A stretch of 64,000 nt of DNA from Mycolicibacterium cosmeticum (lineage in GTDB: Bacteria; Actinomycetota; Actinomycetes; Mycobacteriales; Mycobacteriaceae): positions 1 to 64,000 of the forward strand of contig JACPVS010000004.1 in the NCBI GenBank assembly GCA_016197365.1, written 5' to 3'. The notes under the pieces are model-generated. The model did not search any database and was not told where the DNA came from. It saw only the letters and a program-made list of their open reading frames with translations. Below, piece by piece: positions 19,801 through 29,295 of the stretch (position 1 is the stretch's first letter; every line of letters starts with the position of its first letter). A program made the translations under genes and the position numbers.

Positions 19801-22800
19801 TGAGCCTGGTGCCGCTGTCCGCCCGCTCCGCACAGGGGCTGACCGCACTGGCGCAGCGCTACAGCGCCTGGCTGGATGCCCACCCCGACGCCACGATCGA
19901 CGACGTGAGCTTCACCGCCGGAGCGGGCCGGGCCCACTTCGAGCACCGGGCCGCCGTCGTCGCGGGTTCGGCCGCCGAAGCCAAGATGCTGCTGGACGAC
20001 CTGGTGGCCAACCGGTTGCGCCCCGGCGTGGTCCGTGGCGAATGCACCGACCCGCCGACCACGGCCTGGTTCTTCCCCGGCCAGGGCAGCCAGTACCCGG
20101 GGATGGCGCGCGAATTGTTCGACTCCGAGCCGGTTTTCGCCGACACGGTGCGCCAGTGCGCGCAGGCCGTCGACGGCATGCTGCCGCGCCCGCTGCTGGA
20201 AGTGTTGTTCGGCTCCGGGCGCGATGCCGCGGAAACGCTGAAGCACACCTCTTTTGCACAACCCGCGATCTTCGCCGTCGAGATGGGCCTGGCCCGGTTG
20301 TGGCAGTCGTGGGGCATCGTGCCCGACGTGGTGCTGGGCCACAGCGTGGGCCAGTACGCGGCCGCCTGTGTGGCCGGTGTGCTCAGCCTCGAAGACGGGG
20401 CACGGCTGATCGCCGAGCGCGGCAGGCTGTTCGGCAGCCTGCCGGCCGGCGGCCGCATGGTCGCGGTGTTCGCCGACCCGCAGTACGTGGAGGACGCCGC
20501 CGAGGCGTTCCCGCGGGTGTCGGTAGGCGCCTACAACGGCCGCAACACCGTGCTTTCGGGCCCGGGTGAGGATCTGGAACAGATCGTTGCCAACTGCAGC
20601 CAGGACGGTGCCCGCTGCACGTGGCTGGAGACCAGCCACGCGTTCCATTCCGAACTGCTGGACCCGGTGCTCGACGAATTCGAGTCGTTCGCGGCGCAAT
20701 TCGATTACGCAGTGCCGACCCTGCCGCTGGTGTGTAACCGGACCGGCGCCGTGCTCACCGCCGAGACCCCGATCGACGCGCTGTACTGGCGGCGGCATTC
20801 GCGGCAGCCGGTGCAGTTCACCGAGAGCGTGCGCACCGTCGCGGCGCTCGGCTGCTCGGTGCTGATGGAGATCGGCCCCCAACCGATCCTGACGGCGGCC
20901 GCGCTGCAGAGCTGGCCCGAGTCCTCGGACGCGCCGAAGACCATCGTGTCGCTGCGCAAGGGCGCCAACGCGCAACGCCAGATCACCGAAGCGCTTGCCA
21001 CCGCGTACATCAGCGGGCACCGGCCGGACTTCGCCGCCAAGCACCACACGCCCGGAGCACGCCTGGCGCTGCCCACCTATCCGTTCCAGCGGCGCCGCTA
21101 CTGGCCTAAGACCTCGGGTATCCGTGCGGACGGTACGGCCACCTCGGGCATCCTCGGCAGCGCCAAGGACCTGGCATCCGGTGACACCGTCTACAGCAAC
21201 GTGTTCTCGGTGAAGACGCAGCCATGGCTGGCGCACCACGTCATCTACGGCACCGTTGTGGTGCCGGGTGCGACATACGCCGCGATGGCGCTGGCCGCCG
21301 CGGGCGCGCCGGCACGGGTCAAGGAAGTTTTCTTCTACGAGCCGATCATCCTGCCCGACAAGGCCTCTCGCGAGGTGCAGCTGAGCCTGCATCCGATCGA
21401 CGACGGCTGGAAGTTCCAGGTGCACAGCCGGCCGTATGGCGTTCGGGAGTCCGAGTGGTCGCTGAACTCCGACGGCACCCTGCTCTCGGGTGTCGATCCG
21501 GAGGCCGAGGCGACCTCGGAGGTCACCCCGGACGAGGCGATCGAGCACATGAATCGCACCCGCCCGCAGGAACTGTTCGAAATCTTCCACGACATGGAAC
21601 TGGCCTGGGGACCGACGTGGTCCACCTCGCTGAAGTCGTTGTGGGTCGGCGAGGGCGAGGCCATCGGTGACATCGCCATCGGCGAGGAGCTCGCCGAGCA
21701 CCTGAGCAGCGAGCCGATCCACCCGGTGCTGCTGGACCTGTGCACCGGCGTGGCCTTCCCCGCCTTCCCGGCGATCCTGGCGGCCGAACAGGGCATGCAC
21801 GATCTGTTCCTGCCGCTGCGGTACGGGCAGGTTCAGGTGGCCGAGAAGATGCCGCGGCGGTTCTACTGCCGCGCGCGGTGGCACGAGAGCGCCCTCAACG
21901 GTGAAACCCAGGTGTTCGACATCGATTTCGTGGACCGCGACGGGCGAGTGCTCGGCGGGATCCGTGAGTTCACCGTCAAGCGGGCCCCGCGCGAGGCACT
22001 GCTGCGCGGGCTCGGCGGAGACTCGACCCGGCTGCTGTACACCCTGGGCTGGCAGGAGGCCGCGGCCCCGACGCTCGAGGAGGCCACCACCGGTGCGGGC
22101 ACCTGGTTGATCGCCGGATTCGACTCGCTGGCTGCCGAGGTTCCCGGTGCGGCCACCGTCGAAGACGTCACCGACCCGCAGTCGTGGCAGCGGGCGTTCG
22201 CCACCGCTTCCGAACAGGGTGCACCGGTCAGCGGAATCGTCTGGCGCAGTGCCGGACACCCGGAGCTCGACACGGATCCGTCGACGCGGCTGGAGGCCGA
22301 AGTGGCGGCGCTGCTCGCCGCCGCGCAGACCGGCGCGGCCGATGGCCTGCGGGGCGGACTGTGGATAGTCACCGAACAGGCGGTGGCCACCGAACCCGGT
22401 GAGCCCGTCGATCCGGTCCAGTCGGCACTGTGGGGATTCGGGCGCACCCTGATCGCCGAGCAGCCGACGCTGCGCGTCCGGTTGGTGGACGGCGACGGAG
22501 GTGAGGAGTCCTTGAGCTGGCTGGCCGGCGCGCTGGGCGCACCGGTGGTCGAGCCCGAAATGGCAGTGCGGCAGGGACGTTTCCTGGTGTCGCGGCTGCT
22601 GCACTGGGCCCGTAGCGGCCAGCTGCCCATGCCGCGCAGCGACGACTACGTGCTGGCACCGACCGAGCGCGGCGCGATCGACAACCTGCGCCTGATCGAG
22701 AAGGAGGTCTCCGCACCGGAGCCGAACGAGGTTCAGGTGCGCATCGAGGCCGCCGGACTCAACTTCCGCGACGTGCTCAACGTGCTCGGCCTGTACCCCG

Positions 22801-24728
22801 GCGATCCCGGCCCCATCGGTGGCGACCTGTGTGGCGTCATCACCGAAGTGGGTTCCGAGGTCACCGGATTCGAGGTCGGGCAGCGGGTGTTCGGCTCGAT
22901 GCAGGGCGCGTTCTCCAGCCGGCTCAACGTCCCGGCGCCGCTGCTGGCGGTGGTACCCGACGGCGTCAGCTCGGTGGATGCGGCGACCATCTCGGCCGCG
23001 GCGCTGACGGTCCGGCTGGCCTTCGACTGGGCCCAGCTCAAGCCGGGCGACAAGGTGCTCATCCACGCAGCCAGTGGTGGTGTCGGCTTGGCCGCGGTGC
23101 AGATGGCCCGCCAGCACGGCGCGATCGTGTTCGCCACCGCCAGCAAGTACAAGCGCGCCACGCTGCGTGAGATGGGCGTGGAGTACGTCTACGATTCGCG
23201 GACAACGGATTTCGCGGATCAGATCCTCGCGGACACCGACGGCGCGGGCGTGGACGTGGTGCTGAACTCCTTGACCAGCGAGGGCTTCATCGACGCGACA
23301 TTGCGGGCGACCGCTCAGGGCGGCCGGTTCGCCGAGATCGCCAAGCGCGACATCTGGACCGCTGAGCGGATGGCCGAGGCACGGCCCGACATCAACTACG
23401 AGATCGTGGCCCTGGACGTCACCATGATGTCCGACCCCGACCACATCCAGAAGCTGATGGCCGAGGTGTCCGAGGGGCTTGCCACGGGTGTGTGGACCCC
23501 GGTGCCCGCCGAGGTCTACCCCCTGACCGAGGCGCGGACCGCGTTCCGCCGGATGCAGCAGGCGCGGCACATCGGCAAGATCGTCGTACAGATGCCCAAA
23601 CCGCTGCAGCCGCAAGGTGATCGGAGCTACCTGCTCACCGGTGGTCTCGGTGCGCTCGGCTTGCACACCGCCTCGTACCTGGCCCAGCTCGGCGCCGGTG
23701 ACATCGTGCTGACCAGCCGACGCGCACCCGACGCCGAGGCACAGCACGCGATCGACGCGATCACGGAGCGGTTCCACTGCCGGATTCATGTCTTCTCGGC
23801 AGACGTCGGCGACGAGGCCTCGGTGGCCGCACTGTTGGCGAAGATCCGCACCGAGCTGCCGCCGCTGGCCGGCGTTGCTCACCTGGCAGGTGTGCTCGAC
23901 GATGCGCTGCTCCCGCAGCAGGACCTGGAGCACTTCCGGTCCACGTTGGCACCGAAAGCCTATGGCGCGCACCATCTGCACCGCTTGACCAAGGACGACG
24001 ACCTGGACTTCTTCATCCTGTACTCGTCGGCGTCGGCGGTGCTGGGTTCGCCGTCACAGGCCAACTACGCCACCGCGAACGCCTTGCTGGACGGTCTCGT
24101 CGCGCAGCGCCGCGCGCAGGGGTTGCCGGCCACCGCCGTCAACTTCGGTCCGTGGGGTCACGGTGGCATGGCCAGCTCGCAGGCCGCGGTGGCCAACCTC
24201 AGCGCGCAGGGCATGATGCCGCTGGAGCCGTCGGCGGCACTGTCCGCACTGGGCGAGGCGATTCGGCACGGCGCGGCGCAAGCCACCGTCCTGAAGGCGA
24301 ATTGGCAGCGGACGGCGAAGATGCTGGGCGGTATCCGCCCGCCGCTGCTGGATCAGGTTCTGCCCAGCGGTGACGGGGCGATCACCGGGGACAGCGAGCT
24401 GCTGCGGCAGCTCCAGGAACTCCCGGTGGCCGCGCGCGGCGGGTTCATCACCGAGTTCCTACAGAAAGAGGTGCAGGGCTTCCTGCGGCTCGCGCAGCCG
24501 CCGGCTGCGTCGAGCAGGTTCCTGGATCTGGGCACCGACTCGCTGATGGCCGTCGAGCTGCGCAACCGTCTGTTCGGTCAGTTCGGTGGCAAGTTCGACA
24601 TCAGCCCGACAGCGGTGTTCGACTACCCGACCATCGGCGAGTTGGCCGAGCACCTGGTGTCGCAACTGCCGGACGCGGAGACTCCGGCGGCAGCCGAAGC
24701 AGAATCTGACGCTGTGCCCGCGGAGTAG
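13812..24728 (+). CDS. pks: Bimodular type I polyketide synthase of the TPP-type locus (phleic acid synthase)
   Basis: The 3638-residue enzyme reads KS-AT-KR-ACP / KS-AT-DH-ER-KR-ACP. Module 1: KS from residue 15 (DTACSSS near 185, HGTGT near 320, KTNIGHLEA), AT (FPGQGSQ, GHSVGQ near 633), KR ([10 protein letters not shown] near 1176), ACP (LGMDSLMA near 1482). Module 2: KS from 1550 (DTACSSS near 1717), AT (GHSVGQ near 2175), DH ([12 protein letters not shown] near 2474), ER (2950-3260, [11 protein letters not shown]), KR ([10 protein letters not shown] near 3273), ACP (LGTDSLMA near 3574). Both ATs carry HAFH, which predicts malonyl-CoA. There is no loading domain, so the FAAL probably loads the first KS, and no thioesterase, so release should be by an acyltransferase. 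Module 1 lacks a DH. Repeated use of both modules adds C4 units, fitting phleic acids with -(CH=CH-CH2-CH2)- repeats. GC content is clearly higher than in both flanking polysaccharide regions. Confidence 0.93.
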   Translation: MSPTEHTAAPAEQSSSFAIIGYAARLPGAADAEQYWDVLQQGRDAVSEIPQDRWDADEFFDSDAGAPGKVVTRRAGFVDDVVGFDAPFFGVSAREARLMDPQHRLLLETSWRAVEHSGTAPTALANSRTGVFVGLSTHDYLGMASSELTYPEIEAYLAIGTSGAAGAGRISYRLGLHGPAVTVDTACSSSLVAIHQACQALLLDECDLALAGGANVLLSPATMITFSQSRMLAADGKCKTFDASADGYVRGEGCGVIVIKRLQDALRDGDRIRAVIRGSAVNQDGASGGLTVPNGVAQQRVITEALDRAGLTPGDVDYLEAHGTGTSLGDPIEVQAAAAALGKGRTPDQPLLIGSAKTNIGHLEAAAGIAGVLKVVLSLENQELPKHLHFQNPSPHIPWDRIPVRVVDEATAWERNGRPRIAGVSSFGFSGTNAHVILEEAPVSQPVAAEAAADDRLFNVLPLSARTPAALVQTAEQYRSWLGEHPEATLADVCLTAGAGRAHLEHRAALVVNSLDSARELLGALADDRPAPGLVRGHCADAPKTAWLFPGQGSQYAGMARELFETEPVFAQTVTQCAEALTGVLEKPLLELLFDAEGGDTLRLTQHAQPAIFAVEMGLARLWQSWGFEPDVVLGHSVGQYSAACVAGVLSLEDGVRLLAERGRLFGELPAGGRMAAVFADPDRVERRTDEFPSLSVAAYNGANTVLSGPAEDLEQAIAGLTADGVRCDWLDTSHAFHSALLDPALDAFESFAGQFEFKAPQRILVCNRTGAALGRTAKLDGPYWRRHARQPVEFAKGVATLAELGCAVLLEIGPQPVLTAAAMRAWPDPAAAPRAIASMRQNGADHRQIADALANAYVAGHLPEFGTLLTQPARKLDLPLYPFEHRHYWFRDKQVQPAKKTDSARTEAVRLLEDGRIDELAALLGGADGTADVLNKLAAQHNRQRSAQSISDARYEVRWQKSTGNAADAGEGTAWLLIGDDDAVMAPIIGALTAHGHRQRVLGLPMSDADEKHLEAELGAAVEAEPALRILHVAALDTDGTPSMRTLLRMQHRVLGGTQRLFRAAAAAELRVPIWVATRGAQRVTDTDTVAPEQSSLWGFCRAVALEYPQVWGGLADVTAGTSDEWFRLIRQVVAAPRGEDQIALRDNAAYVPRLVRRTGQPNPTKLELRSEATYLVTGGLGSLGLEIAGYLAAHGAKHLVLTSRRAPNATTQQRIDALAEQHGCQIRAVTADVANPHDVARLFATAAAELPPLAGIVHAAGENSTTPLSDLDAAELDRAFSGKVWGAWYLSEAVADLKLDFFLSTSSISAVWGSYGQSAYSAANAFLDGLTWHQRAQGIPGMSVNFGPWSAGMADPDARAQLERRGVRTLSPADALAGMADVMVGTDPQAVVTRIDWARFLPIYLQTGRRALLAEVAREVPESVTAPAGPAGTTRFVEQLTAAPVQQRKKLVLEYLRDAVAEVTQIDASEIREEGGFFDLGMDSLMAVELRRRLEHAVGKELPATLAMDYPRLTDVADYLLGDVLNLNERAGAKVVAQHTSLATSATDEPIAIIAVACRFPGSPDPDAYWELLAGGVDAIREIPEDRFDVDEFYDPEQQTPGKIYTRNGGYLESVDGFDPEFFGISPREAVWIDPQQRLMLEIAWEGLERAGYSPTSLRGSRSGVFVGVGANEYSHLLSGDSVEKLEAHFITGNALNAIAGRVAFTLGLEGPAMAVDTACSSSLVAVHQASQALHSGDCDLALAGGVNVLLSPASIVAASQARMLSPDGRCKTFDASADGYVRSEGCGVLVLKRLSDAQRDGDKICAVIRSSAVNQDGASSGLTVPNGGAQQRLITSALNRAGLTGGDVDYLEAHGTGTPLGDPIEVQAAAAAYGANRDANRPLLMGTAKTNIGHLESAAGVAGLIKVVLSLQNELLPQTLHQHNPSPHIPWDTLPVQVVNEATPWLPNGRPRRAGVSSFGFTGTNAHVLLEEAPLAADEPADEVVTPEPTREPLSLVPLSARSAQGLTALAQRYSAWLDAHPDATIDDVSFTAGAGRAHFEHRAAVVAGSAAEAKMLLDDLVANRLRPGVVRGECTDPPTTAWFFPGQGSQYPGMARELFDSEPVFADTVRQCAQAVDGMLPRPLLEVLFGSGRDAAETLKHTSFAQPAIFAVEMGLARLWQSWGIVPDVVLGHSVGQYAAACVAGVLSLEDGARLIAERGRLFGSLPAGGRMVAVFADPQYVEDAAEAFPRVSVGAYNGRNTVLSGPGEDLEQIVANCSQDGARCTWLETSHAFHSELLDPVLDEFESFAAQFDYAVPTLPLVCNRTGAVLTAETPIDALYWRRHSRQPVQFTESVRTVAALGCSVLMEIGPQPILTAAALQSWPESSDAPKTIVSLRKGANAQRQITEALATAYISGHRPDFAAKHHTPGARLALPTYPFQRRRYWPKTSGIRADGTATSGILGSAKDLASGDTVYSNVFSVKTQPWLAHHVIYGTVVVPGATYAAMALAAAGAPARVKEVFFYEPIILPDKASREVQLSLHPIDDGWKFQVHSRPYGVRESEWSLNSDGTLLSGVDPEAEATSEVTPDEAIEHMNRTRPQELFEIFHDMELAWGPTWSTSLKSLWVGEGEAIGDIAIGEELAEHLSSEPIHPVLLDLCTGVAFPAFPAILAAEQGMHDLFLPLRYGQVQVAEKMPRRFYCRARWHESALNGETQVFDIDFVDRDGRVLGGIREFTVKRAPREALLRGLGGDSTRLLYTLGWQEAAAPTLEEATTGAGTWLIAGFDSLAAEVPGAATVEDVTDPQSWQRAFATASEQGAPVSGIVWRSAGHPELDTDPSTRLEAEVAALLAAAQTGAADGLRGGLWIVTEQAVATEPGEPVDPVQSALWGFGRTLIAEQPTLRVRLVDGDGGEESLSWLAGALGAPVVEPEMAVRQGRFLVSRLLHWARSGQLPMPRSDDYVLAPTERGAIDNLRLIEKEVSAPEPNEVQVRIEAAGLNFRDVLNVLGLYPGDPGPIGGDLCGVITEVGSEVTGFEVGQRVFGSMQGAFSSRLNVPAPLLAVVPDGVSSVDAATISAAALTVRLAFDWAQLKPGDKVLIHAASGGVGLAAVQMARQHGAIVFATASKYKRATLREMGVEYVYDSRTTDFADQILADTDGAGVDVVLNSLTSEGFIDATLRATAQGGRFAEIAKRDIWTAERMAEARPDINYEIVALDVTMMSDPDHIQKLMAEVSEGLATGVWTPVPAEVYPLTEARTAFRRMQQARHIGKIVVQMPKPLQPQGDRSYLLTGGLGALGLHTASYLAQLGAGDIVLTSRRAPDAEAQHAIDAITERFHCRIHVFSADVGDEASVAALLAKIRTELPPLAGVAHLAGVLDDALLPQQDLEHFRSTLAPKAYGAHHLHRLTKDDDLDFFILYSSASAVLGSPSQANYATANALLDGLVAQRRAQGLPATAVNFGPWGHGGMASSQAAVANLSAQGMMPLEPSAALSALGEAIRHGAAQATVLKANWQRTAKMLGGIRPPLLDQVLPSGDGAITGDSELLRQLQELPVAARGGFITEFLQKEVQGFLRLAQPPAASSRFLDLGTDSLMAVELRNRLFGQFGGKFDISPTAVFDYPTIGELAEHLVSQLPDAETPAAAEAESDAVPAE

Positions 24729-24739
24729 TCCGCGGGCAC
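24714..24739 (+). terminator. Perfect 11-bp hairpin spanning the pks stop codon
   Basis: GTGCCCGCGGA (24714-24724) pairs perfectly with TCCGCGGGCAC (24729-24739); the loop GTAG contains the TAG stop at 24726-24728. No U-run follows, which is common for GC-rich mycobacterial terminators. It may end pks transcription or protect the very long mRNA. Confidence 0.6.
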
Positions 24740-24814
24740 GGGGGCCGAAACGACGAAGTGCCCGTAGCGATTTCGCAAACCGGATACCATCGGGGCTGAA
24801 CCCGAGGGGGTCCG

Positions 24815-25498
24815 ATGGCGATCAAGTCGCAGCGGCTGCGCATGATATTTGCGGTAATCGCTGCGGCGGCACCGCAAACGGTCAAGCACGTCATCTATCG
24901 GCGGCTCTTCGGGTGGGACATCCATCCGACGGCACGCTTCGGACTTTGCTTGATCAACGTCGACCGGTTGAGTGCGGCCGAGGGTTCGGTGGTATCGCAC
25001 CTCACCCTCATCAAGGGCTGCGATGAGGTCCGCCTGGGGGTCCGCGCCACCGTCGGGCCGATGAACTGGATAACCTCTCCGCCGCGCTCGGCGGGGTTCT
25101 TCCCCCACTCCCCGGACCGGCGACCGGGATTCATTCTGGGTGACGAGGCCGCCATCACGACGCGGCACATCCTGTACTGCTCCGATGAGGTGGTGATCGA
25201 GCCGTACGCCGTCCTCGGCGGGTTGCGCAGCCTCGTCGTCACCCACGGCCCCGATTACGTGACGGCCCGTCAACTGACCGCGCCCGTGCGCATCGGTCAC
25301 CATTCGATCGTCGCCGCCAGCTCCACCGTGCTCGCGGGCACCATCGTGGCGCCGTGCTCCATCGTGGCCGCCGGGTCGACGGTGGCCGGCCATCTGGCCG
25401 AAGAGTTCACGCTGTACGGCGGAACGCCGGCCCGCAAGATCAAGAAGCTGCCCGAGGATGCCGCGTTCTTCCATCGTGAGCTCGGCGTCATCGACTGA
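24815..25498 (+). CDS. Left-handed beta-helix (hexapeptide-repeat) O-acetyltransferase, WcaF-like
   Basis: The 227-residue protein has the imperfect hexapeptide repeats of LbH acyltransferases, strongest in residues 120-205 (VVIEPYAVLGG, VRIGHHSIVAASSTVLAGTIV, SIVAAGSTV), ending with the common cap YGGTPARKIK. WcaF/LacA-type enzymes move acetyl from acetyl-CoA to a sugar hydroxyl. A GAGGGGG ribosome-binding site precedes the ATG. It lies 86 bases after pks and is the first gene of the polysaccharide cluster; a TACCAT -10-like hexamer at 24785-24790 could serve its own promoter. The likely role is acetylating the exopolysaccharide repeat unit, although decoration of a TPP-related glycolipid cannot be excluded. 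Confidence 0.75.
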   Translation: MAIKSQRLRMIFAVIAAAAPQTVKHVIYRRLFGWDIHPTARFGLCLINVDRLSAAEGSVVSHLTLIKGCDEVRLGVRATVGPMNWITSPPRSAGFFPHSPDRRPGFILGDEAAITTRHILYCSDEVVIEPYAVLGGLRSLVVTHGPDYVTARQLTAPVRIGHHSIVAASSTVLAGTIVAPCSIVAAGSTVAGHLAEEFTLYGGTPARKIKKLPEDAAFFHRELGVID

Positions 25499-25511
25499 TG
25501 TAGACGACCGG

Positions 25512-26915
25512 TCACCGTTTTCTGACGAGAAAGACGCCGCCGACGCCGGCATCAGCGTCGGCGATCGCGTCCCTGGTGGCCTCCAAGTCAGCGATCCGCG
25601 TGACCCCGCAGTGGGCGACCACCGTGACAGAGTCAGAGATGCGCACCAGATTATTTGCTGCCGTGCTGCCCAGGAGTGCAGGAGAGTCCAGAATCACCAC
25701 GTCGAATGCTTTGCACAGGGCAGCCACAATTTCGCCGAAATGCCTGGAGGACAACACATCTTCCGGGTTCAAGGCCGCCTCCGCGCGGCCGAGATCCAGA
25801 ACGCCGAGGCGCGGGAAGCGCGGGTCCGAGGTCGACTCGACCGCCGCAGCGGGCTCGCATCGGCCCGCGAGGATGTCCGTCAGTCCGACTTTGTTCGCGC
25901 ACCCGCTGAGCTTCGCGAATGAACCGTTCCGGAAGTTTGTGTTCACAACGACTGCGGTGCCGCTCAATTGGGTGCACGAGGCCGCGAGATTGAGTGCTAT
26001 GCGTGTGGTCTTCTCCGCAGCGGTCGCGCTGGCGACCATCATCGTCTTCCGCTTCTCGTGGTTGCGCGGCTCCAGGATGGCGGATCTGGCCAGCCGGTAC
26101 TGAGTGGCAATCGGATCGTGCGGACTGGTGAAATCTGCCAGGACCAAATCCGGCTCTTTGGGATTGTTGACAGCGTCTGCGCCGATGGTGCCCACAATCG
26201 GCGCATCAACAATGTGTTCGGCGTCTTGCCCGTCGCGCACCTTCTTGTTCATGCGTTCGCCGACGATCACGAGGAAGAGCCCGAACGCTATCCCCACCAA
26301 CGTCGGAAGCGTGACGTTCAGGACGGTTCTCGGCTCTACCGGTGAGCTGTCGACGGTCGCGGTCGACACCACGCTCAATTTCGCGGTCGACTCACCCCCC
26401 GCCCCGGGAACCTCCAACCGCGACACCGTCTCCACCAAGGAATCCGCGACCGCATTCGCCAGGCGCACAGCGATATCCGGGTTGTGGTCGCGGGCGTTCA
26501 GGTTGAACAGCACGAATTGCGGGTTCGGGTTTACGCGCAGAGCCGATCTGGCCTGTTCCACCGTCATTGTCAGCCCAGCGGCCTTGATGGCAGGTTCCAA
26601 TACGGCATCGGAGTAGGCCAGGTGCGCGTAGGACGGCATGCGTTCCTGCGACGCCTTCACCGCATCGAATACGGCCGGCACCACCGACGTGCCGGAAGTG
26701 ATGTACAGCGTCGTCGAGGCTTCGTATACCGGCGTTATCACCAAGCTATAGATAAGGCCACAGAGACCGAAGAGGATTCCGGTGCAGATCACCGCAGGCC
26801 ATTTGCGCGCGATTACGGACAGGACGCTGCGACTGGAGTAATTGATCGACCGAGGCTCAGTTCCTGTGGCCACCACGGAGGGGATGCTACCTCTCCGGGT
26901 TATGAGATACACCAC
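25512..26915 (-). CDS. Wzz / BY-kinase-like polysaccharide copolymerase with a degenerate ATP site
   Basis: The 467 residues follow the plan of actinobacterial chain-length regulators fused to a bacterial tyrosine kinase domain: TM1 (about 38-60), an extracytoplasmic Wzz segment, TM2 (about 203-226, GIAFGLFLVIV) and a cytoplasmic MinD-like domain. The ATP motifs are damaged: the Walker A region reads SATAAEKTT (near 292-300) instead of a GxxxxGKT/S, the Walker A' Asp residues are replaced (VVVNTNFRNG), while Walker B is near VVILDSPAL (401-409). There is no C-terminal Tyr cluster. It probably sets chain length or scaffolds Wzy without kinase activity. The GTG start at 26915 is uncertain; GTG at 26876 is an alternative. 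It diverges from the polymerase gene. Confidence 0.78.
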   Translation of the reverse strand: MVYLITRRGSIPSVVATGTEPRSINYSSRSVLSVIARKWPAVICTGILFGLCGLIYSLVITPVYEASTTLYITSGTSVVPAVFDAVKASQERMPSYAHLAYSDAVLEPAIKAAGLTMTVEQARSALRVNPNPQFVLFNLNARDHNPDIAVRLANAVADSLVETVSRLEVPGAGGESTAKLSVVSTATVDSSPVEPRTVLNVTLPTLVGIAFGLFLVIVGERMNKKVRDGQDAEHIVDAPIVGTIGADAVNNPKEPDLVLADFTSPHDPIATQYRLARSAILEPRNHEKRKTMMVASATAAEKTTRIALNLAASCTQLSGTAVVVNTNFRNGSFAKLSGCANKVGLTDILAGRCEPAAAVESTSDPRFPRLGVLDLGRAEAALNPEDVLSSRHFGEIVAALCKAFDVVILDSPALLGSTAANNLVRISDSVTVVAHCGVTRIADLEATRDAIADADAGVGGVFLVRKR

Positions 26916-27043
26916 ATATTGACGACAGCGATATGTAAGTATTCACAGTGCGTCACTTCGTTGCGTCCGAGCACCTTTCACGGCGCGACCGGACAAGCGC
27001 GGCCATACGATCATCCACCCGCGGAGGAGGAGTCGATCCGTTG

Positions 27044-28336
27044 GTGAGTACGCGCGAGCTGAGAGCCCTGCAGGTTCCGACGTGGCTTGACCGGGTCGGG
27101 TTGTCCGCCTTGGTACTTTCGACTTTCACCGCGACATGGGGCGGCATCGCAGGACCTTTCGGGTCGGTCGCGGACGGCTTGCTGTTGCTGTCGTTGCTTG
27201 TGTGTGGGACGCGGTTCGCCTGCGGCACGGTACGAGTTCAGCCACCCGTCTGGCTCTGGATTCCGGCGGTGGCCATTCTGATGTGCCTGACGGTCCAGTT
27301 GTTCGTGGGCGAACAGAGATACAGCGCAGCGCTGCGTTATGAGTCCTTCATCGTGATGAGCGCGAAAAACGAGACACGAGGTGCCTACTGGCTGATCGCG
27401 TTGCTGTTGGTCCCCATCGCCATCATCACCTTCACGGCGTTGGACTCGCGCACTCCGCGTTTCGTCTTGGGCGCTTATCTGGGCGGGACGTGCGCCTCGG
27501 CGGCAGTGGCGGTGTCAGACCTGGCCGGCATCACAAACATCTCCGGAAGCCTCGGACTCACGGCCGCGGGTGGGCGCCAGTTCGGGTTGACCAACCACCC
27601 GAACACCTTGGGTCTCACGTGTGCCATGACCGTTCCACTGGCGATCTATTTCCTGCATACCGAGCGTCGCAAATGGCTTCTGCGAGTTGCCATCGTGCTG
27701 CTGTTCGGTGGTGCGCTGGCGTCGGGATCACGTGGGGCGCAAGTCGCGGCACCTCTGGCCGCCGTGGCGACGGTGATGTTCCTGCCGAACAGGCGCGCTT
27801 CGCTGCGCCAACTGGGGGCCATCGCCGCCGTCGGAATGATCGCGGCTGCTGCGATAGCAACGATCGTGGCGCCTGACAAGCTCACTGAGCTAGTACGATT
27901 CGGGTCCGACGATTTCCAAGGTGCCGGGAAGAGCAACACCGTCCGAGCCCTCGTCTTGAACCAGGCCATCGCCGACTTCTTGCGATTTCCGCTATTCGGT
28001 CTCGGTTTGCGCCACATCGTCGAGGCGCACAACATCTACGTCCAGCTACTGGCCAGCGGCGGCGTCATCCTTCTGGTGTCGATGATCTGGTACTGGGGCG
28101 GCGCGGTAGTCGACGGTTGGAAGCTCTACCGCTCCGGGGAATCGCTGGCGATCCCGTTGATGGTCTCCACAGGTACCTGGTTGGTGCTCGGCATTGTCGA
28201 GAACCAGGTCACCGATCGCTATCTGTACTACGGAATCGGTTGTGTTGCTGCACTTGTGGCAACGCGACAACAACAACTCCGACCACGCCCGCGGTCGCGC
28301 CGCAGTGCGGCTATCGTGAAGGCGCCGGTGCAGTGA
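27044..28336 (+). CDS. O-antigen-ligase/polymerase-like membrane protein (Wzy-type)
   Basis: About 430 residues with ten or more predicted membrane segments and a large extracytoplasmic loop containing RFGSDDFQGAGKSNTVRALVLNQAI then FPLFGLGLRHIVEAHNIYVQLLASGG, the pattern (Arg/His-rich loop, HN-Y-LQ-L) of the Wzy_C/WaaL superfamily. It would join lipid-linked repeat units outside the membrane. The frame is open from 26948, but a strong GGAGGAGGAG at 27023-27032 points to GTG at 27044 (or TTG at 27041). It stands back-to-back with the Wzz-like gene, the usual partner. Ligase versus polymerase cannot be decided from sequence, but no lipid-A-type acceptor exists here, so polymerase is favoured. 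Confidence 0.8.
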   Translation: MSTRELRALQVPTWLDRVGLSALVLSTFTATWGGIAGPFGSVADGLLLLSLLVCGTRFACGTVRVQPPVWLWIPAVAILMCLTVQLFVGEQRYSAALRYESFIVMSAKNETRGAYWLIALLLVPIAIITFTALDSRTPRFVLGAYLGGTCASAAVAVSDLAGITNISGSLGLTAAGGRQFGLTNHPNTLGLTCAMTVPLAIYFLHTERRKWLLRVAIVLLFGGALASGSRGAQVAAPLAAVATVMFLPNRRASLRQLGAIAAVGMIAAAAIATIVAPDKLTELVRFGSDDFQGAGKSNTVRALVLNQAIADFLRFPLFGLGLRHIVEAHNIYVQLLASGGVILLVSMIWYWGGAVVDGWKLYRSGESLAIPLMVSTGTWLVLGIVENQVTDRYLYYGIGCVAALVATRQQQLRPRPRSRRSAAIVKAPVQ

Positions 28337-28337
28337 G

Positions 28338-29186
28338 TTGAAACAATTCCGGCGCCATCATTCACCCGACTCGGGCCGGAGAACACGCCTGAGATATCTG
28401 TCAGCGGTCATGTGTATCTGCGTCGCCGCGGGGCTGACGTTGGCGCCCACCGGAAACGCAACGCCACCGGCCAACCCGGGCGACTGTGCGACCCCAGCTC
28501 CGCTGCGAGACGATTTCAGTGGTCCGGCGGGCACCACACCGAATGCAAGCCTGTGGGGATACCGATTGGGCGCGGGCGGCGACGGTGGCGAGATCGAGGC
28601 CTACACCAACAGTCCCCGCAACGCCTCGCTGGACGGGAGCGGCAACCTGGCCATCACCGCCATCAGGGAGCCGTTCTCCTACCCCGGGACCCCCGAGATG
28701 CCCTATACGAGTGCATGGCTCGACACCCACGGCAGGCTGGACTTCTGCTCTGGCACCATCAGTGCACGCATCAAATTGCCCGCGGGCAAGGGACTACGGC
28801 CGGCATTCTGGCTACTCGGCTCCGATTTCAGCACGGTGGGTTGGCCGGCGTGCGGCGAGATCGACATCATCGATATGCCCGTCGGTGGCACCGCGATACA
28901 CAACGGAGAATTCTCTTCTCCGGTATTCATGCCCTTCGACGTGGGCACCGACTGGCATGAATACACCTTGGATTTGCGGCCGGACAGGATCACCACGCTG
29001 GTCGACGGAAAGGCCGTCGCAGGCTGGACACCGTCATCGCTTCCGCCCGACGTGACATGGATGTTCGATCGGCATCCGATGTATGTGATCCTCAATGTCG
29101 GCGTCGGCGGACCATGGGAACAGACGGATTCCACGACACCGCCACAAGCGACCATGCTTGTCGATTGGGTGCAGTACACGCCGTGA
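28338..29186 (+). CDS. Exported GH16-family (beta-1,3-glucanase-like) protein with altered catalytic motif
   Basis: The 282-residue product starts at TTG one base after the polymerase stop and has an N-terminal signal (RRTRLRYLSAVMCICVAAGLTLAP) and a GH16 jelly-roll: FSGPAGTTPNASLW, SGTISARIKLPAGKGLRPAFWLLG, then the active-site strand GEIDIID (173-179), and a C-terminal YVILNVGVGG. GH16 enzymes use ExDxxE; here E174 and D176 are kept but the acid/base Glu is Asp179. This may lower or change activity, or leave a glycan-binding protein. In polysaccharide clusters such proteins trim the product during export. A second possible start is the ATG at 28410. Co-transcription with the polymerase is very likely. 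Confidence 0.8.
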   Translation: MKQFRRHHSPDSGRRTRLRYLSAVMCICVAAGLTLAPTGNATPPANPGDCATPAPLRDDFSGPAGTTPNASLWGYRLGAGGDGGEIEAYTNSPRNASLDGSGNLAITAIREPFSYPGTPEMPYTSAWLDTHGRLDFCSGTISARIKLPAGKGLRPAFWLLGSDFSTVGWPACGEIDIIDMPVGGTAIHNGEFSSPVFMPFDVGTDWHEYTLDLRPDRITTLVDGKAVAGWTPSSLPPDVTWMFDRHPMYVILNVGVGGPWEQTDSTTPPQATMLVDWVQYTP

Positions 29187-29295
29187 CGGCCACGAAAGAG
29201 CGCTCTTTGCGCGAGCACCCGAACAATCGCAGAAACCTTACAGCAACGCCGAATTCTGGTGTTAGCATCGCGAAAGCCAGGCCGGAAGGAGCGTT

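Noticed and set aside
19596..23981. Minus-strand open frame of 1461 codons across pks
   Set aside because: It mirrors the GC-rich pks codons, is rich in Arg/His/Gln/Gly with no domain, and lies opposite clearly conserved PKS motifs; a shadow frame.
13812..24728. Mas/Pks2-type synthase for methyl-branched acids
   Set aside because: Those are single-module enzymes with methylmalonyl AT signatures; this one has two modules and HAFH motifs, fitting the TPP Pks.
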